From contig NZ_OY761461.1 in assembly GCF_963664555.1 (NCBI RefSeq), forward strand, positions 3,162,001 to 3,226,000: 64,000 nt of DNA, in the 5' to 3' direction. The number at the start of each line of letters is the position of its first letter. Position 1 is the first letter of the stretch. This DNA comes from Labilibaculum sp. GTDB taxonomy: Bacteria; Bacteroidota; Bacteroidia; Bacteroidales; Marinifilaceae. The notes under the pieces are model-generated. The model saw nothing but the letters and a program-made list of their open reading frames with translations. It searched no databases and was not told the origin of the DNA. Both the position numbers and the translations under genes were made by a program. This document shows positions 27,087 to 35,091 of the stretch, piece by piece.

Positions 27087-28802
27087 TTAATCCTGTGAAA
27101 GAGTATAAAATTCGACAATTGAATTGAGCATTTCCTCTGTTTCAGAAGCATTTTCACCCAATAAATAGGCTATTTTCTGCACGGTCTCCAGATTTTTCTG
27201 ATTTACCGATTTTGCTCTTGAGATCACCTCTTCCCGTTGAATGAACGGCTGCGACATATCCCGAAGAATGGCTCCTGCTATTTTGTGTTTATGAATACTA
27301 AAAAGTGTGATGTGAAACATTTTGTTTCCAAAACGAATATCTCTTTCCAGATTATCAACGCCAGTTGATAGTACCGAAGAAAACAACTTGTGAAATGGAG
27401 CAATTTTAATCAGATCAGCATCAACCAAACCAGGAACCGTTTCGTACAATTGTTCAATCTCAGACCCCATCATTCGGGCAAAACTCAAATTTGCTTCTCT
27501 GATTTTTAATTGATCATCGACAATAACTACTCCCGAAGGAATCTTGCGCAAAAGTGCTGACGATTTATCGTGTGCTATTTTACGCATGTATGATACGCAC
27601 ATGTTTGGTTCCGACCGATCTTCAAGCAGCGCTCCTGCAAACTCCCTGCAGCTGTTATAACCACAACCACCACAATTAATTTCATCTTTATCGGAGTACT
27701 TTCCAACCATGGTAAGTGCCTCTTTAATACTACTCTCAGCATGTTCTCTTCTCTCTATCGGAAGAATTGAATCAAATGTTCTTTCAATTGAAAAATCAGT
27801 TTCCAACTGAAACCCCTGATCTTTACCAAGCTTATTGATCACCTCTAAGCGCTTAATCGCTGTTGAATAAGACTTATCCGTTCCCGGTCCGTTTACACAA
27901 CCGCCATCGCATGCCAAAAGTTCCAGAAACATCACTGTCGATTTCTTGTATTTATCCAAATCGGACAAAACCGATTGAATGTTATTGATCCCGGAGAAAG
28001 TCATGTAAACAGCATCGGTTGCAGTGGTATTTTTCTTCACTCCCATAATCATTCCTCCATCAATCGGATAAAGCACGCCCCTTCCTGCTTTTCCTGGAAC
28101 AAAAACCTCTTCATTTTCTTCCTCCGAAAATAAATAAGGATCGATATTTTCATCTTCGAACCATTTCCTAAGATCCGAAAAAGTAAGCGCGGCATCTAAT
28201 AATTCAGGAAACTGATCACTTTCGGATTTTTTTGCAATACAAGGGCCAATAAAAACAACATGACAATCTTCCCCGTACGCAGCTTTAAGAAATTTGGAAT
28301 GGGTTAAAAGCGGCGATAAAAACGGGGTAATGTAATTTTTATATTTTGGATAATGTTTACAGATCATCTCAACAACCGATGGACAGGCTGAAGAAATATA
28401 AATTCCTTTGTCCTGTTTTCCGATAAATTCCGCCACATTTTTTGAGACCTCCTGAGCCCCCAGTGCAGTTTCAGACACATGTGCAAATCCCAATGATTTT
28501 AATGCGGCTGTAATTTGCCCGTCGGACAGATTTGGGAATTCGGTAACAAATGATGGTGCCAAAGAAACAATTACTTTTGGGCTGCGCTTCAATAAACCCT
28601 TCACTTTCTTTACATCATCGCGCACTTTCTTTGCATTCACCGGGCAAATTAAAGTACAGGTTCCGCAGTAAATACAATCATCGTGAAGAATCTGAGCTGA
28701 ATTATTAACCACCTTAATGGCTTTCAATTTACATTCCCTTATGCATTTGTAACAATCCTGACAATCGTTTTGCTCCGTATAAACAGGCTTAAAGACATCC
28801 AT
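27087..28802 (-). CDS. hydS: Sensory [FeFe]-hydrogenase-like protein 1 with FeS and PAS domains
   Basis: A 571-residue protein and first gene of the operon. The N-terminus has two complete [4Fe-4S] motifs (CQDCYKCIREC and CIYCGTCTLICP). The hydrogenase domain (about 70-350) has SSACPSV near 136, GPCIAKK near 186 and LLACDGGCVNGPG near 295, retaining the four H-cluster cysteines with normal Cx3C spacing. The Cys that transfers protons in catalytic enzymes (TSCCP) is Ala here, as described for sensory hydrogenases. A CGGCGYNSC domain (near 377) and a PAS domain (about 420-520) follow. It fits group C [FeFe] hydrogenases that signal through PAS and an adjacent phosphatase. H-cluster maturation genes are not in the window. 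Confidence 0.86.
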   Translation of the reverse strand: MDVFKPVYTEQNDCQDCYKCIRECKLKAIKVVNNSAQILHDDCIYCGTCTLICPVNAKKVRDDVKKVKGLLKRSPKVIVSLAPSFVTEFPNLSDGQITAALKSLGFAHVSETALGAQEVSKNVAEFIGKQDKGIYISSACPSVVEMICKHYPKYKNYITPFLSPLLTHSKFLKAAYGEDCHVVFIGPCIAKKSESDQFPELLDAALTFSDLRKWFEDENIDPYLFSEEENEEVFVPGKAGRGVLYPIDGGMIMGVKKNTTATDAVYMTFSGINNIQSVLSDLDKYKKSTVMFLELLACDGGCVNGPGTDKSYSTAIKRLEVINKLGKDQGFQLETDFSIERTFDSILPIERREHAESSIKEALTMVGKYSDKDEINCGGCGYNSCREFAGALLEDRSEPNMCVSYMRKIAHDKSSALLRKIPSGVVIVDDQLKIREANLSFARMMGSEIEQLYETVPGLVDADLIKIAPFHKLFSSVLSTGVDNLERDIRFGNKMFHITLFSIHKHKIAGAILRDMSQPFIQREEVISRAKSVNQKNLETVQKIAYLLGENASETEEMLNSIVEFYTLSQD

Positions 28803-28848
28803 ATTATCCTCCTTGTATTATCTGTATAGCTCAACTGAGATATTTCCC

Positions 28849-28888
28849 CTTTGACCTTTGACCTTTGACCTTTGACCTTTGACCTTTA
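28849..28888. repeat. CTTTGAC heptamer tandem repeat
   Basis: Five exact copies of CTTTGAC (28849-28883) followed by a partial CTTTA. It lies 47-86 bases upstream of the first hydrogenase-like ATG, a promoter-like distance, so changes in copy number could change expression. Confidence 0.9.
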
Positions 28889-29115
28889 GTCATACAAATC
28901 TCAGAATTTATGGTTTATATATCAGATATATAATACTATTCTAGAACACATCAATACTATTCATATGCATTTTAAATAATTCGCAACCAATTGCACAAAT
29001 CCCAATAAAATAAATTTTTACGTATTACAAATTCGTACACATACTGTTCAAATACGAACAAATTTTAAACAGATCGAAACACCTGTACAAATCGTAAATT
29101 TCTAATCAGATGACA

Positions 29116-29160
29116 GTTCATGGATATGGCTTGATGTTTGATCGGGCAAACAGCATGAAC
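29116..29160. promoter_or_regulatory. Nested inverted repeat upstream of the PQQ-propeller gene
   Basis: GTTCATG (29116-29122) pairs with CATGAAC (29154-29160), and inside it TGTTTG (29135-29140) pairs with CAAACA (29147-29152) around ATCGGG. It ends 54 bases before the ATG at 29215 and could be an operator or leader hairpin. Confidence 0.35.
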
Positions 29161-29214
29161 ATTTTGATTTACAAGCGCTAGAAGAAACATTTACCCAAAA
29201 TTTCAACATCTATC

Positions 29215-30450
29215 ATGAAAAAGACAACACTTAATTTGTTACTTATTTGCCTTTTAATGGTTTTGCAAATCCCTTTTGCAAATGCACAAGAAACAAAACC
29301 GGAAAGTTGGAACCAATTTAGAGGAGCCAATAGAAATGGAATCGCAACCGAACCTATTAATCTTGATCAATTTCCGGCCAATGGACCAAAACTTCTTTGG
29401 AAGAAAAAAATAGGTGCAGGCTTTTCGGAACTCACCATTTCAGAAGACAAGTTATATACGATGATTAGCGATAAAACTGACAGCATTACTGGTTCTGAAT
29501 ACATTGCTGCATTTGATGCAAAAACCGGCAATGAACTGTGGAGAACTAAAGTTGATTCTTGTTTCTTCGACACCTTTGGTGATGGGCCACGATCGACTCC
29601 GGTAATTGGAGACAACAATATCTATGGTTTAAGCAGTTACGGAAAGCTGACTGCCTGTTCAAAGAAAGATGGCAAACTACTTTGGCAGGTTGATTTTATG
29701 GCCAAATATAAAAGCGCGAAACCTCAATGGGCATTTTCATCCTCTCCTGTACTGATAGACAATAATTTAATTGTTGAAGTCGGCGGAACTGAAAAAAGAG
29801 CATTTATGAGCTTTGATAAAAACACTGGTGATGAACTGTGGAATAATGGAGCAGGAATTCCAACCTATAGTTCTCCCGCTATTGCAACAATTGATAATGT
29901 GAAAAATATTATTTTCGCCAATGGAAGACAATTACATTCCTTAAATACTCAAGGTGATACACTTTGGACTTATAAATCTGCTTCGGCCAACACGATGGCA
30001 ATGCCTGTTGTTTTCGACACCAACAAAGTATTTGTTTCATCGGTAAGAAGTGCTGGTTTCGTAGTTCTGGAGATAAAAAACAACAAACCGGCAGAAATTA
30101 CACAGGGAACCAGTATGAAAAATGATTATTCATCATCGATCTACCACGAGGGTTGTGTTTATGGATTTCATACCGCCGCTCTCCAATGTGTTTCTCTTGA
30201 AACGGGAGAAAAAAAATGGACAAAAAGAGGTTTTGGCAAGGGCAGTTTAATTTGTGTAAATGATCAGTTACTGGTCTTATCCGATAAAGGAAAAGTAATT
30301 CAGGTAAAAGCCACACCTGAGATCTACACCGAAATTGGTAGCTTCCAGGCTCTTGACGGAAAATCATGGACCGCACCTTCATTTGCAAATGGTAAGCTTT
30401 ACGTAAGAAACCTAACAGAAATGGCTTGTTACGATTTATCAAAAAACTAA
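29215..30450 (+). CDS. Exported PQQ-like beta-propeller repeat protein
   Basis: A 411-residue protein with a signal peptide (MKKTTLNLLLICLLMVLQIP, then FANAQ). The rest is a series of PQQ/BamB-type beta-propeller blades, each ending in patterns such as AFDAKTGNELWRTK, ACSKKDGKLLWQVD, SFDKNTGDELWNN and SLETGEKKWTKRG. NQFRGANRNG near the mature N-terminus is common in proteins annotated as outer-membrane assembly or PQQ-binding-like. No quinone-binding catalytic residues are evident, so a binding or scaffolding role in the periplasm is more likely than dehydrogenase activity. It is probably co-transcribed with the next gene (25-base gap). Confidence 0.8.
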   Translation: MKKTTLNLLLICLLMVLQIPFANAQETKPESWNQFRGANRNGIATEPINLDQFPANGPKLLWKKKIGAGFSELTISEDKLYTMISDKTDSITGSEYIAAFDAKTGNELWRTKVDSCFFDTFGDGPRSTPVIGDNNIYGLSSYGKLTACSKKDGKLLWQVDFMAKYKSAKPQWAFSSSPVLIDNNLIVEVGGTEKRAFMSFDKNTGDELWNNGAGIPTYSSPAIATIDNVKNIIFANGRQLHSLNTQGDTLWTYKSASANTMAMPVVFDTNKVFVSSVRSAGFVVLEIKNNKPAEITQGTSMKNDYSSSIYHEGCVYGFHTAALQCVSLETGEKKWTKRGFGKGSLICVNDQLLVLSDKGKVIQVKATPEIYTEIGSFQALDGKSWTAPSFANGKLYVRNLTEMACYDLSKN

Positions 30451-30475
30451 TTTCTCAAAACTAAAAAAATTGATC

Positions 30476-31681
30476 ATGAAACGAAGAAAATTTCAAGTCA
30501 TTCTTGTCATCCTTTCTATTTGTTTTCCTTCCATACTATTCGCCCAAACAGCAGATGAAATTATAGACAAACACATAGAAGCCCACGGTGGCAAGGAGAA
30601 ATGGGAAGCCGTTAAAACAATGAAACTAACGGGTAAATTTACCGCTTTCAGTCTGGAAAAAGACTATACTGCATTCAAAACCAATAAGGCTTGCTATTAC
30701 GCTGATTTTCATTTAGGAGAACAGCACGTAATTGAATCCTATGATGGCAAAAAAGGCTGGACGATTGATCCTTGGCAGGAAATACTTTACGCCCGTAACA
30801 TCAATAAAAATGAAACAGATGTATTTGAACAAAAAGCGGAATTTTTCACCCCTTTTTACAAGTACAAAGAAAAGGGACATAAAGTCGAATTTGTTGGCAA
30901 AAGTGATATTGATGGCACTGAAGTATTCACTCTAAAATTAACAAAGGCAAATGGCACCTCAGAAACCTGGTATTTAGATGCAAAAACTTATTTGGAATAC
31001 AAATGTGAAACTCCATGGGTGGATTTCGCTCAATCGATCCCTGCAGAAGTATTTTTCGACGATTTCAGAACTGTTGACGGATTGGTGATCCCCTTTTTTA
31101 CCGAACGATTATTTTGGCAACGCGACAGAATGATTCAAATTGAAGAAATTGAAATCAATCCTGAATTTGATAAGAATCTGCTGGTAATGCCCCAAAGAGA
31201 AGAAATGAGTAAGTTGGATTTTCTGAAAGGTGACTGGGTAGTGAAAATGGAATTTATGGGACGCAAAGGAAAATATCAGGAGGCCGGACTTACAGAATCG
31301 AACATCAATTATGCCTCGACAAATTTACTTCATGAAAAAATGAGCTGCGAAAATGGCTTCCCTACAAGCCTAAGTATCAACTATTCTTACAACGGGGATA
31401 CTAAAATGTACCGAATTGCAGCGTTTAACGATCTGACTTCTTCCATCGATATTTTTCAAGGTGACTTTATTAATGATGCACTTGTTTTTGAGGATACAAA
31501 AATCAACTTTACGGATGAGAAAAATCCGACAAGAAACTGCAAACAATTCATATACACTATTGTTGATGATAACAGTTTCACTGTAGAAAACAAAGTTTCT
31601 CAGGATGAAGGAAAAACATGGAATCCTCAAGCCAGATTTACCTACACACGCAAAACTGACAATACGATTTCGCAGAAGTAA
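30476..31681 (+). CDS. Exported protein: lipoprotein-sorting (LolA-like) domain plus lipocalin-like C-terminal domain
   Basis: A 401-residue protein; ATG 30476 is used because the longer frame starts with TTG. A signal peptide ends at LFAQ. The N-terminal part (about 22-235) begins TADEIIDKHIEAHGGKEKWEAV, the opening typical of outer-membrane lipoprotein-sorting-like proteins in Bacteroidetes. The C-terminal part (about 238-400, starting SKLDFLKGDWVV) resembles DUF1579-type beta-barrel domains. It likely binds a lipid or other hydrophobic ligand in the periplasm; function is not established. It ends in a strong terminator at 31704. Confidence 0.7.
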   Translation: MKRRKFQVILVILSICFPSILFAQTADEIIDKHIEAHGGKEKWEAVKTMKLTGKFTAFSLEKDYTAFKTNKACYYADFHLGEQHVIESYDGKKGWTIDPWQEILYARNINKNETDVFEQKAEFFTPFYKYKEKGHKVEFVGKSDIDGTEVFTLKLTKANGTSETWYLDAKTYLEYKCETPWVDFAQSIPAEVFFDDFRTVDGLVIPFFTERLFWQRDRMIQIEEIEINPEFDKNLLVMPQREEMSKLDFLKGDWVVKMEFMGRKGKYQEAGLTESNINYASTNLLHEKMSCENGFPTSLSINYSYNGDTKMYRIAAFNDLTSSIDIFQGDFINDALVFEDTKINFTDEKNPTRNCKQFIYTIVDDNSFTVENKVSQDEGKTWNPQARFTYTRKTDNTISQK

Positions 31682-31703
31682 AATGAATTGGGATAACAGA
31701 TTA

Positions 31704-31729
31704 GCCTCGGAATTCCCGGGGCTTTTTTT
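31704..31729 (+). terminator. Rho-independent terminator
   Basis: GCCTCGG (31704-31710) pairs with CCGGGGC (31716-31722, one G-T pair), followed directly by seven Ts. It ends the PQQ-propeller/LolA-like operon. Confidence 0.88.
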
Positions 31730-31800
31730 ACTCCCCCTCACATGCCCGTTTCTAATGATTCCATAAATGGAAGGAGAGAAAACTGTTTTACACCAATAAA

Positions 31801-31831
31801 AAACCCTCGAATCGTTACAATCCGAGGGTTT
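31801..31831 (-). terminator. Rho-independent terminator (minus strand)
   Basis: AAACCCTCG (31801-31809) pairs with CGAGGGTTT (31823-31831). On the minus strand it follows the stop at 31850 by 18 bases and is followed by a T run (TTTTTTATTGG). Confidence 0.85.
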
Positions 31832-31849
31832 AAACAAAAAAACAATACA

Positions 31850-32563
31850 TCAATCAAGATCTTTCTCCGCCTCAACAAGCGGTACCTCAGCTTCCTCTTT
31901 TTTGCCATTCACCGTAACAGGAAATTTAAACCATTTCAGCATCTCCTCATTATCGATGTATATAATTTTTGCCGCTTTTTGATACATGGATAGCATTTCG
32001 TACAATTTATTTAAGCTTACCACGCGCTCGTCGGCAGCACGGCTGCGATCTACCCTGCACTTAGTTTGCTGATCCATATATATCTTTAAACTATCTTTAT
32101 AATCCGCAATCTTAAGGTAGGTTTCCTCTTTCCATGCTCCTTTCAACAGAGCTTCCTTATGAAGGTTGGCAATCAATAAAAAATCGGAATAAAACATGAA
32201 CATATTCCTACCCGATTTTCGGGCCTCTTCGTAGTCGTTAAAACCGAATTGATTCCAGATGTGTTTTTTGTTGGCAAACACCATTTCTATATCAAACTTG
32301 CACGCCTGGAAAAACTTCGCACACTTTTCGACACAACTGTTAACGGCAGCCGTAGCCTCGGCCTGAATATCAATATACACCTTATCGGAAGGGATATTAT
32401 TTGCCTCGTTAAAAAGAACTTCAATTTCTGCAATTCTCTCAGGAGTAAAATACACCGAAAAAACAGAAAACTTTGCCTGCTCTTCTTTAATTAAATTAAT
32501 AAAATTACTTGCCCAGGAAATAAAAACCGCATCGGAGCAATGGTAAAATCTAGAATCATTCAT
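31850..32563 (-). CDS. Conserved-looking protein of unknown function
   Basis: A 237-residue soluble protein with no signal peptide or membrane segment. It is rich in Lys/Glu and predicted helices, with cysteine-containing CVEKCAKFFQACKFD near residue 80 and a charged tail. I do not recognise the family. A proper terminator follows, and codon use looks like the neighbours, which support a real gene. It is monocistronic, with about 300 bp of empty DNA upstream. Confidence 0.6.
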   Translation of the reverse strand: MNDSRFYHCSDAVFISWASNFINLIKEEQAKFSVFSVYFTPERIAEIEVLFNEANNIPSDKVYIDIQAEATAAVNSCVEKCAKFFQACKFDIEMVFANKKHIWNQFGFNDYEEARKSGRNMFMFYSDFLLIANLHKEALLKGAWKEETYLKIADYKDSLKIYMDQQTKCRVDRSRAADERVVSLNKLYEMLSMYQKAAKIIYIDNEEMLKWFKFPVTVNGKKEEAEVPLVEAEKDLD

Positions 32564-32931
32564 ATTAAATATCTGTTTTGTTTGTTAAATAATATTTATT
32601 GAATCTACAAACACTTATGATTACATACAAATAATACTTAATGATATTAATATGTACTGTTTTACTATTTGGCATCCATTTTCCAAAAAAGACAAGCAAA
32701 CCGCCACAAAGCGTAACACATTGTATTCCAAATACAATTATAATTTAGAATGTTTTAAAACAAGCAATCTAAAATTTAAACAAAAATAAATTATCATCAA
32801 TACCAGCAAGCTTCACAAAGCCGAAGATTCCATTCTGTTTAATTTATGGGTAAATACAAACACCTGCACATTTAATTGATATTTTTGCACGAATGCCTTT
32901 TTGTACCCGTGCTTACTAATTGTTCGCTGCT
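32564..32931. other. AT-rich gene-free stretch before the 42-bp repeat
   Basis: About 370 bp with no convincing coding frame. No exact promoter element was identified for the unknown gene at 31850. It contrasts sharply in base composition with the adjacent repeat. Confidence 0.4.
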
Positions 32932-33121
32932 GCGTTGAGACATTCCGCCATTGCGCAGCAATTCCTGACTAGTGCGTTGAAGTATTCCGCCACTGCGCAG
33001 CAATTCATGACCGGTGCGTTGAAGCATTCCGCCATCGCGCAGCCATTCATGACCGGTGCGTTGAAGTATTCCACCATCGCGCAGCAATTCCTGACCGTCG
33101 CGTTGAAGCATTCCGCCAACC
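32932..33121. repeat. GC-rich 42-bp tandem repeat (about 4.5 copies)
   Basis: Units start at 32932, 32974, 33016 and 33058, with a partial fifth from 33100. Units are near-identical, differing at a few positions each (for example GAAGCATT/GAAGTATT, and ACCGGT/ACTAGT at the end). The third unit is 25/42 G+C by hand count, roughly twice the surrounding level. Because 42 is a multiple of three, several frames stay open: a minus frame with ATG at 33111 to the stop at 32872 gives a 14-residue repeat around LQRTGHELLRDGG, and a plus frame gives ALKHSAIAQQFMTG. Neither has a recognisable domain or promoter. It may be a minisatellite of foreign origin or part of a repeat protein gene. Confidence 0.9.
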
Positions 33122-33321
33122 GTATATCGGTTTTAACAGGTTTGCATTTTAAACCAAGCTACCCGAAACAGCAAGAACTTACCTGCAACCAACTTTGGCT
33201 TCTTAATTTAGGATAAACCAACAGGGATTAAGCTTAACGCTTTATCAACAAACAAATATCATTTACAATTCGAATCATAATTTATATCAATTATGGTTTC
33301 CGCCTTGGAGGATTATGCTTA

Positions 33322-33354
33322 GATTTAGGGGTTAAAAACAAAAAAACCTAAATC
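33322..33354 (+). promoter_or_regulatory. Hairpin abutting the start codon of the small membrane gene
   Basis: An 8-bp perfect inverted repeat, GATTTAGG and CCTAAATC, whose right arm ends at the base before ATG 33355. If transcribed it would place the start codon at the base of a hairpin. Confidence 0.45.
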
Positions 33355-33561
33355 ATGAACTATCTAATCACATTATTTACACTTGCCCTTCACCTGTTTG
33401 CCATTATTGATGCTATTAACCACATTAATGAAAGAAATGGCGGATTTAGAATGGTGTTGGCATTTCTGCCTCCTGTAGCCGGGCCAATCATCTATTTTTT
33501 AACCCAAAGACATAAAACTGCAAAACATAGCTTTATGCAGAACAAAAAAAGGTATTCTTAA
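33355..33561 (+). CDS. Small PLDc_N-like membrane protein
   Basis: A 68-residue protein with two hydrophobic helices (about 2-18 and 32-49). The second contains FLPPVAGPIIYFL, matching the short cardiolipin-synthase N-terminal (PLDc_N) motif. Such small stand-alone proteins are common and their function is unknown. The inverted repeat GATTTAGG (33322-33329) / CCTAAATC (33347-33354) ends exactly at the start codon and may affect translation. Confidence 0.7.
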   Translation: MNYLITLFTLALHLFAIIDAINHINERNGGFRMVLAFLPPVAGPIIYFLTQRHKTAKHSFMQNKKRYS

Positions 33562-33608
33562 AATAAGTTATTACTTAGCAGAGAATTACAATATCATACA
33601 ATCAATGA

Positions 33609-33833
33609 GTTATACCAAATACGGGACAACAAACCATAAGCTTCTACAATAGCAAAAACTTTTTTGATACAATAGATGATCTGGATAAAAATGATGATGA
33701 TTTCCTTTCTGGTGTCACCAATCATTGGGCAGAGGATCCTTATTCAGGGAAATTTGAAAAGATTGCAAAATCAATTGCTTTCATACAAACAAATAATTGG
33801 CTCAAAAACAATGCTTACTATTCGGGCAAATAA
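33609..33833 (+). pseudogene. Possible gene remnant (ATG-less 74-codon frame)
   Basis: The frame follows a TGA and ends with TAA at 33831-33833. Residues such as FLSGVTNHWAEDPYSGKFEK have a natural amino-acid mix, unlike random AT-rich DNA. No ATG or GTG start suits it and no family was recognised. It may be the 3' end of a gene that lost its 5' part. Confidence 0.3.
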
Positions 33834-33963
33834 TTATCAGTAAAGGAATGATGCCATAGCGATGACCCAAAAATTAAACCGCAGAAATTAGGCATTCATC
33901 ACAGTAAGAACCTACTCTATTACGATCAGCATAGCTGTATTTAAAAACCGACCAGAACACACA

Positions 33964-33995
33964 AAAGGCTGCCAATTCGGAAATTCGCAGCCTTT
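33964..33995 (-). terminator. Terminator of the phospholipase gene (copy 1 of a duplicated hairpin)
   Basis: AAAGGCTGC (33964-33972) pairs with GCAGCCTTT (33987-33995), with an inner AATT/AATT pairing. On the minus strand it follows the stop at 34070. The same hairpin recurs at 35039-35068 after ridA. Confidence 0.65.
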
Positions 33996-34017
33996 ACTTT
34001 TCCTGTTAAAGTTTCAG

Positions 34018-34048
34018 AGAATTTATTTTACAGCAATAGTAGTAATGG
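34018..34048 (-). pseudogene. Relic of a ridA 3' end
   Basis: On the minus strand 34048-34022 reads codons for PITTIAVK then a stop, matching the last residues of the intact RidA at 35092 (IEIETIAVK). It is followed by the same TAAATTC context and near-identical terminator hairpin. This indicates duplication of the ridA tail. Confidence 0.5.
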
Positions 34049-34069
34049 GTGACTATTTTAGAATAAGTT

Positions 34070-34978
34070 CTACCTCCACTGAGTAAGCGAAAGACCTATA
34101 CCAATTGTTGTTTGTTTGTGGTTAAAATCAATCAGACTCTCGCCATAACCGTGAAATAATTGAGCATTTAGTTTTAAATTATCCCAAATTTGTAAGGCAT
34201 AATCAATTTGAAAGCTTCCCCTATTATTCTTACCAAAGCGCATAGAGTGTCGGGCAATCAGACTAATATCGTGCCGCCCTTTGCCATAAGCTGCCATTAG
34301 CTCTCCCCTGCCCATATAGTTTTGAATATTCGGATTATTATCTTTGTCGGCAGGCTCTTGAATACGTAACCAGGGTTTAAATATGATACTTAAATTTTTG
34401 CTTTCCCAGGCTATTTGCGCAATCAGCCTATTCCAACTACGCGACAAAGGATCGGATCGTCCGTTACTTTGATGATTTAATCCAATCCCTGCAAAGATGC
34501 CCTTTATTCCACATATTTTATATGGAGTCGACATGATATACATGATTTCGGGTTCGTAGTTCGTCTCTCGAAATGGACGAGACAAATCGGGGTTGTACAC
34601 TTGCCATCTGGAGGTTTGAGTATATCCCATCCATATATCACCACCCAGTTTTGATCCCATTAAGTCATTAAAAACCTTCGTTTTAAAACTGATTTGAAAT
34701 TTAACCTCAACCTGTTTTAGCGACATATTATCGGATACTGAATTATTGGGGTTATCACTTTGAGGTTTTTGATTGATGTTGTTGGAATAGTTACCCAATA
34801 ATATATATACCGGTTTGTATTGCTTTACCTTAAACAATCCCGACTGATTACTAAGTGTATCTAAAAGATCCCATTGGTTGAGTAAAGAGATCTGTTGTTT
34901 CTTAAAAAAATTTTGTGCAGCAGAGCTAGTAACAAAAACGAAACTAATGAGGAGTAAAAAGTAGATTTTAAGTTTCAT
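34070..34978 (-). CDS. pldA: Outer-membrane phospholipase A (OMPLA/PldA family)
   Basis: A 302-residue protein; ATG 34978 gives a clean signal peptide (MKLKIYFLLLISFVFVTSSA, then AQ). The catalytic motif GLNHQSNGRSDPLSRSWNR contains the His and Ser of the OMPLA active site (HxSNG), and the C-terminus ends in an aromatic beta-strand (GLSLTQWR) typical of outer-membrane barrels. OMPLA enzymes hydrolyse phospholipids in the outer leaflet when membrane asymmetry is lost and act as calcium-dependent dimers. The gene sits between two copies of the ridA terminator, as if inserted into or flanked by a duplication. Confidence 0.88.
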   Translation of the reverse strand: MKLKIYFLLLISFVFVTSSAAQNFFKKQQISLLNQWDLLDTLSNQSGLFKVKQYKPVYILLGNYSNNINQKPQSDNPNNSVSDNMSLKQVEVKFQISFKTKVFNDLMGSKLGGDIWMGYTQTSRWQVYNPDLSRPFRETNYEPEIMYIMSTPYKICGIKGIFAGIGLNHQSNGRSDPLSRSWNRLIAQIAWESKNLSIIFKPWLRIQEPADKDNNPNIQNYMGRGELMAAYGKGRHDISLIARHSMRFGKNNRGSFQIDYALQIWDNLKLNAQLFHGYGESLIDFNHKQTTIGIGLSLTQWR

Positions 34979-35038
34979 TGACTGAATTATTTTAAAGAAA
35001 GACCACATCGTGCAGCAAGTGAGCCTTTACTGAGAAAA

Positions 35039-35068
35039 AAGGCTGCCAATTCGAAAATTCGCAGCCTT
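35039..35068 (-). terminator. Terminator of ridA (copy 2 of the duplicated hairpin)
   Basis: AAGGCTGC (35039-35046) pairs with GCAGCCTT (35061-35068), with an inner AATT/AATT pairing. On the minus strand it is followed by a run of Ts (TTTTTTCTC). Confidence 0.75.
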
Positions 35069-35091
35069 ATCTATTTTAACTTACGGTGAAT

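Larger units (their letters stand above)
28803..29214. other. Divergent region upstream of the hydrogenase operon and the PQQ-propeller gene
   Basis: 412 bp without a gene. It holds the CTTTGAC heptamer array (28849-28888), a run of AT-rich DNA with several CAAAT-containing near-repeats between 29020 and 29100, and a nested inverted repeat at 29116-29160. No exact TAnnTTTG was found for the minus-strand operon. Confidence 0.5.
33562..34069. other. Gene-free region with decayed coding traces
   Basis: About 500 bp lacking an intact gene. It contains an ATG-less 74-codon open frame (33609-33833), then non-coding DNA, then a copy of the ridA 3' end with its terminator hairpin (33961-34050). Confidence 0.5.

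Noticed and set aside
22446..28802. Energy-converting or bifurcating hydrogenase operon
   Set aside because: There is no NuoF-type flavoprotein subunit or membrane subunit, and the PAS and phosphatase parts and altered proton-transfer position point to sensing.
31370..31993. Open frames opposite the LolA-like protein gene and across the terminators
   Set aside because: They cross two convergent terminators and have shadow-type composition.
32932..33121. CRISPR array
   Set aside because: The units are contiguous 42-bp near-identical copies with no unique spacers and no cas genes nearby.
34070..34978. Insertion of pldA by a mobile element
   Set aside because: Flanking ridA-tail duplication is seen, but there is no transposase, terminal inverted repeat or short target-site duplication.
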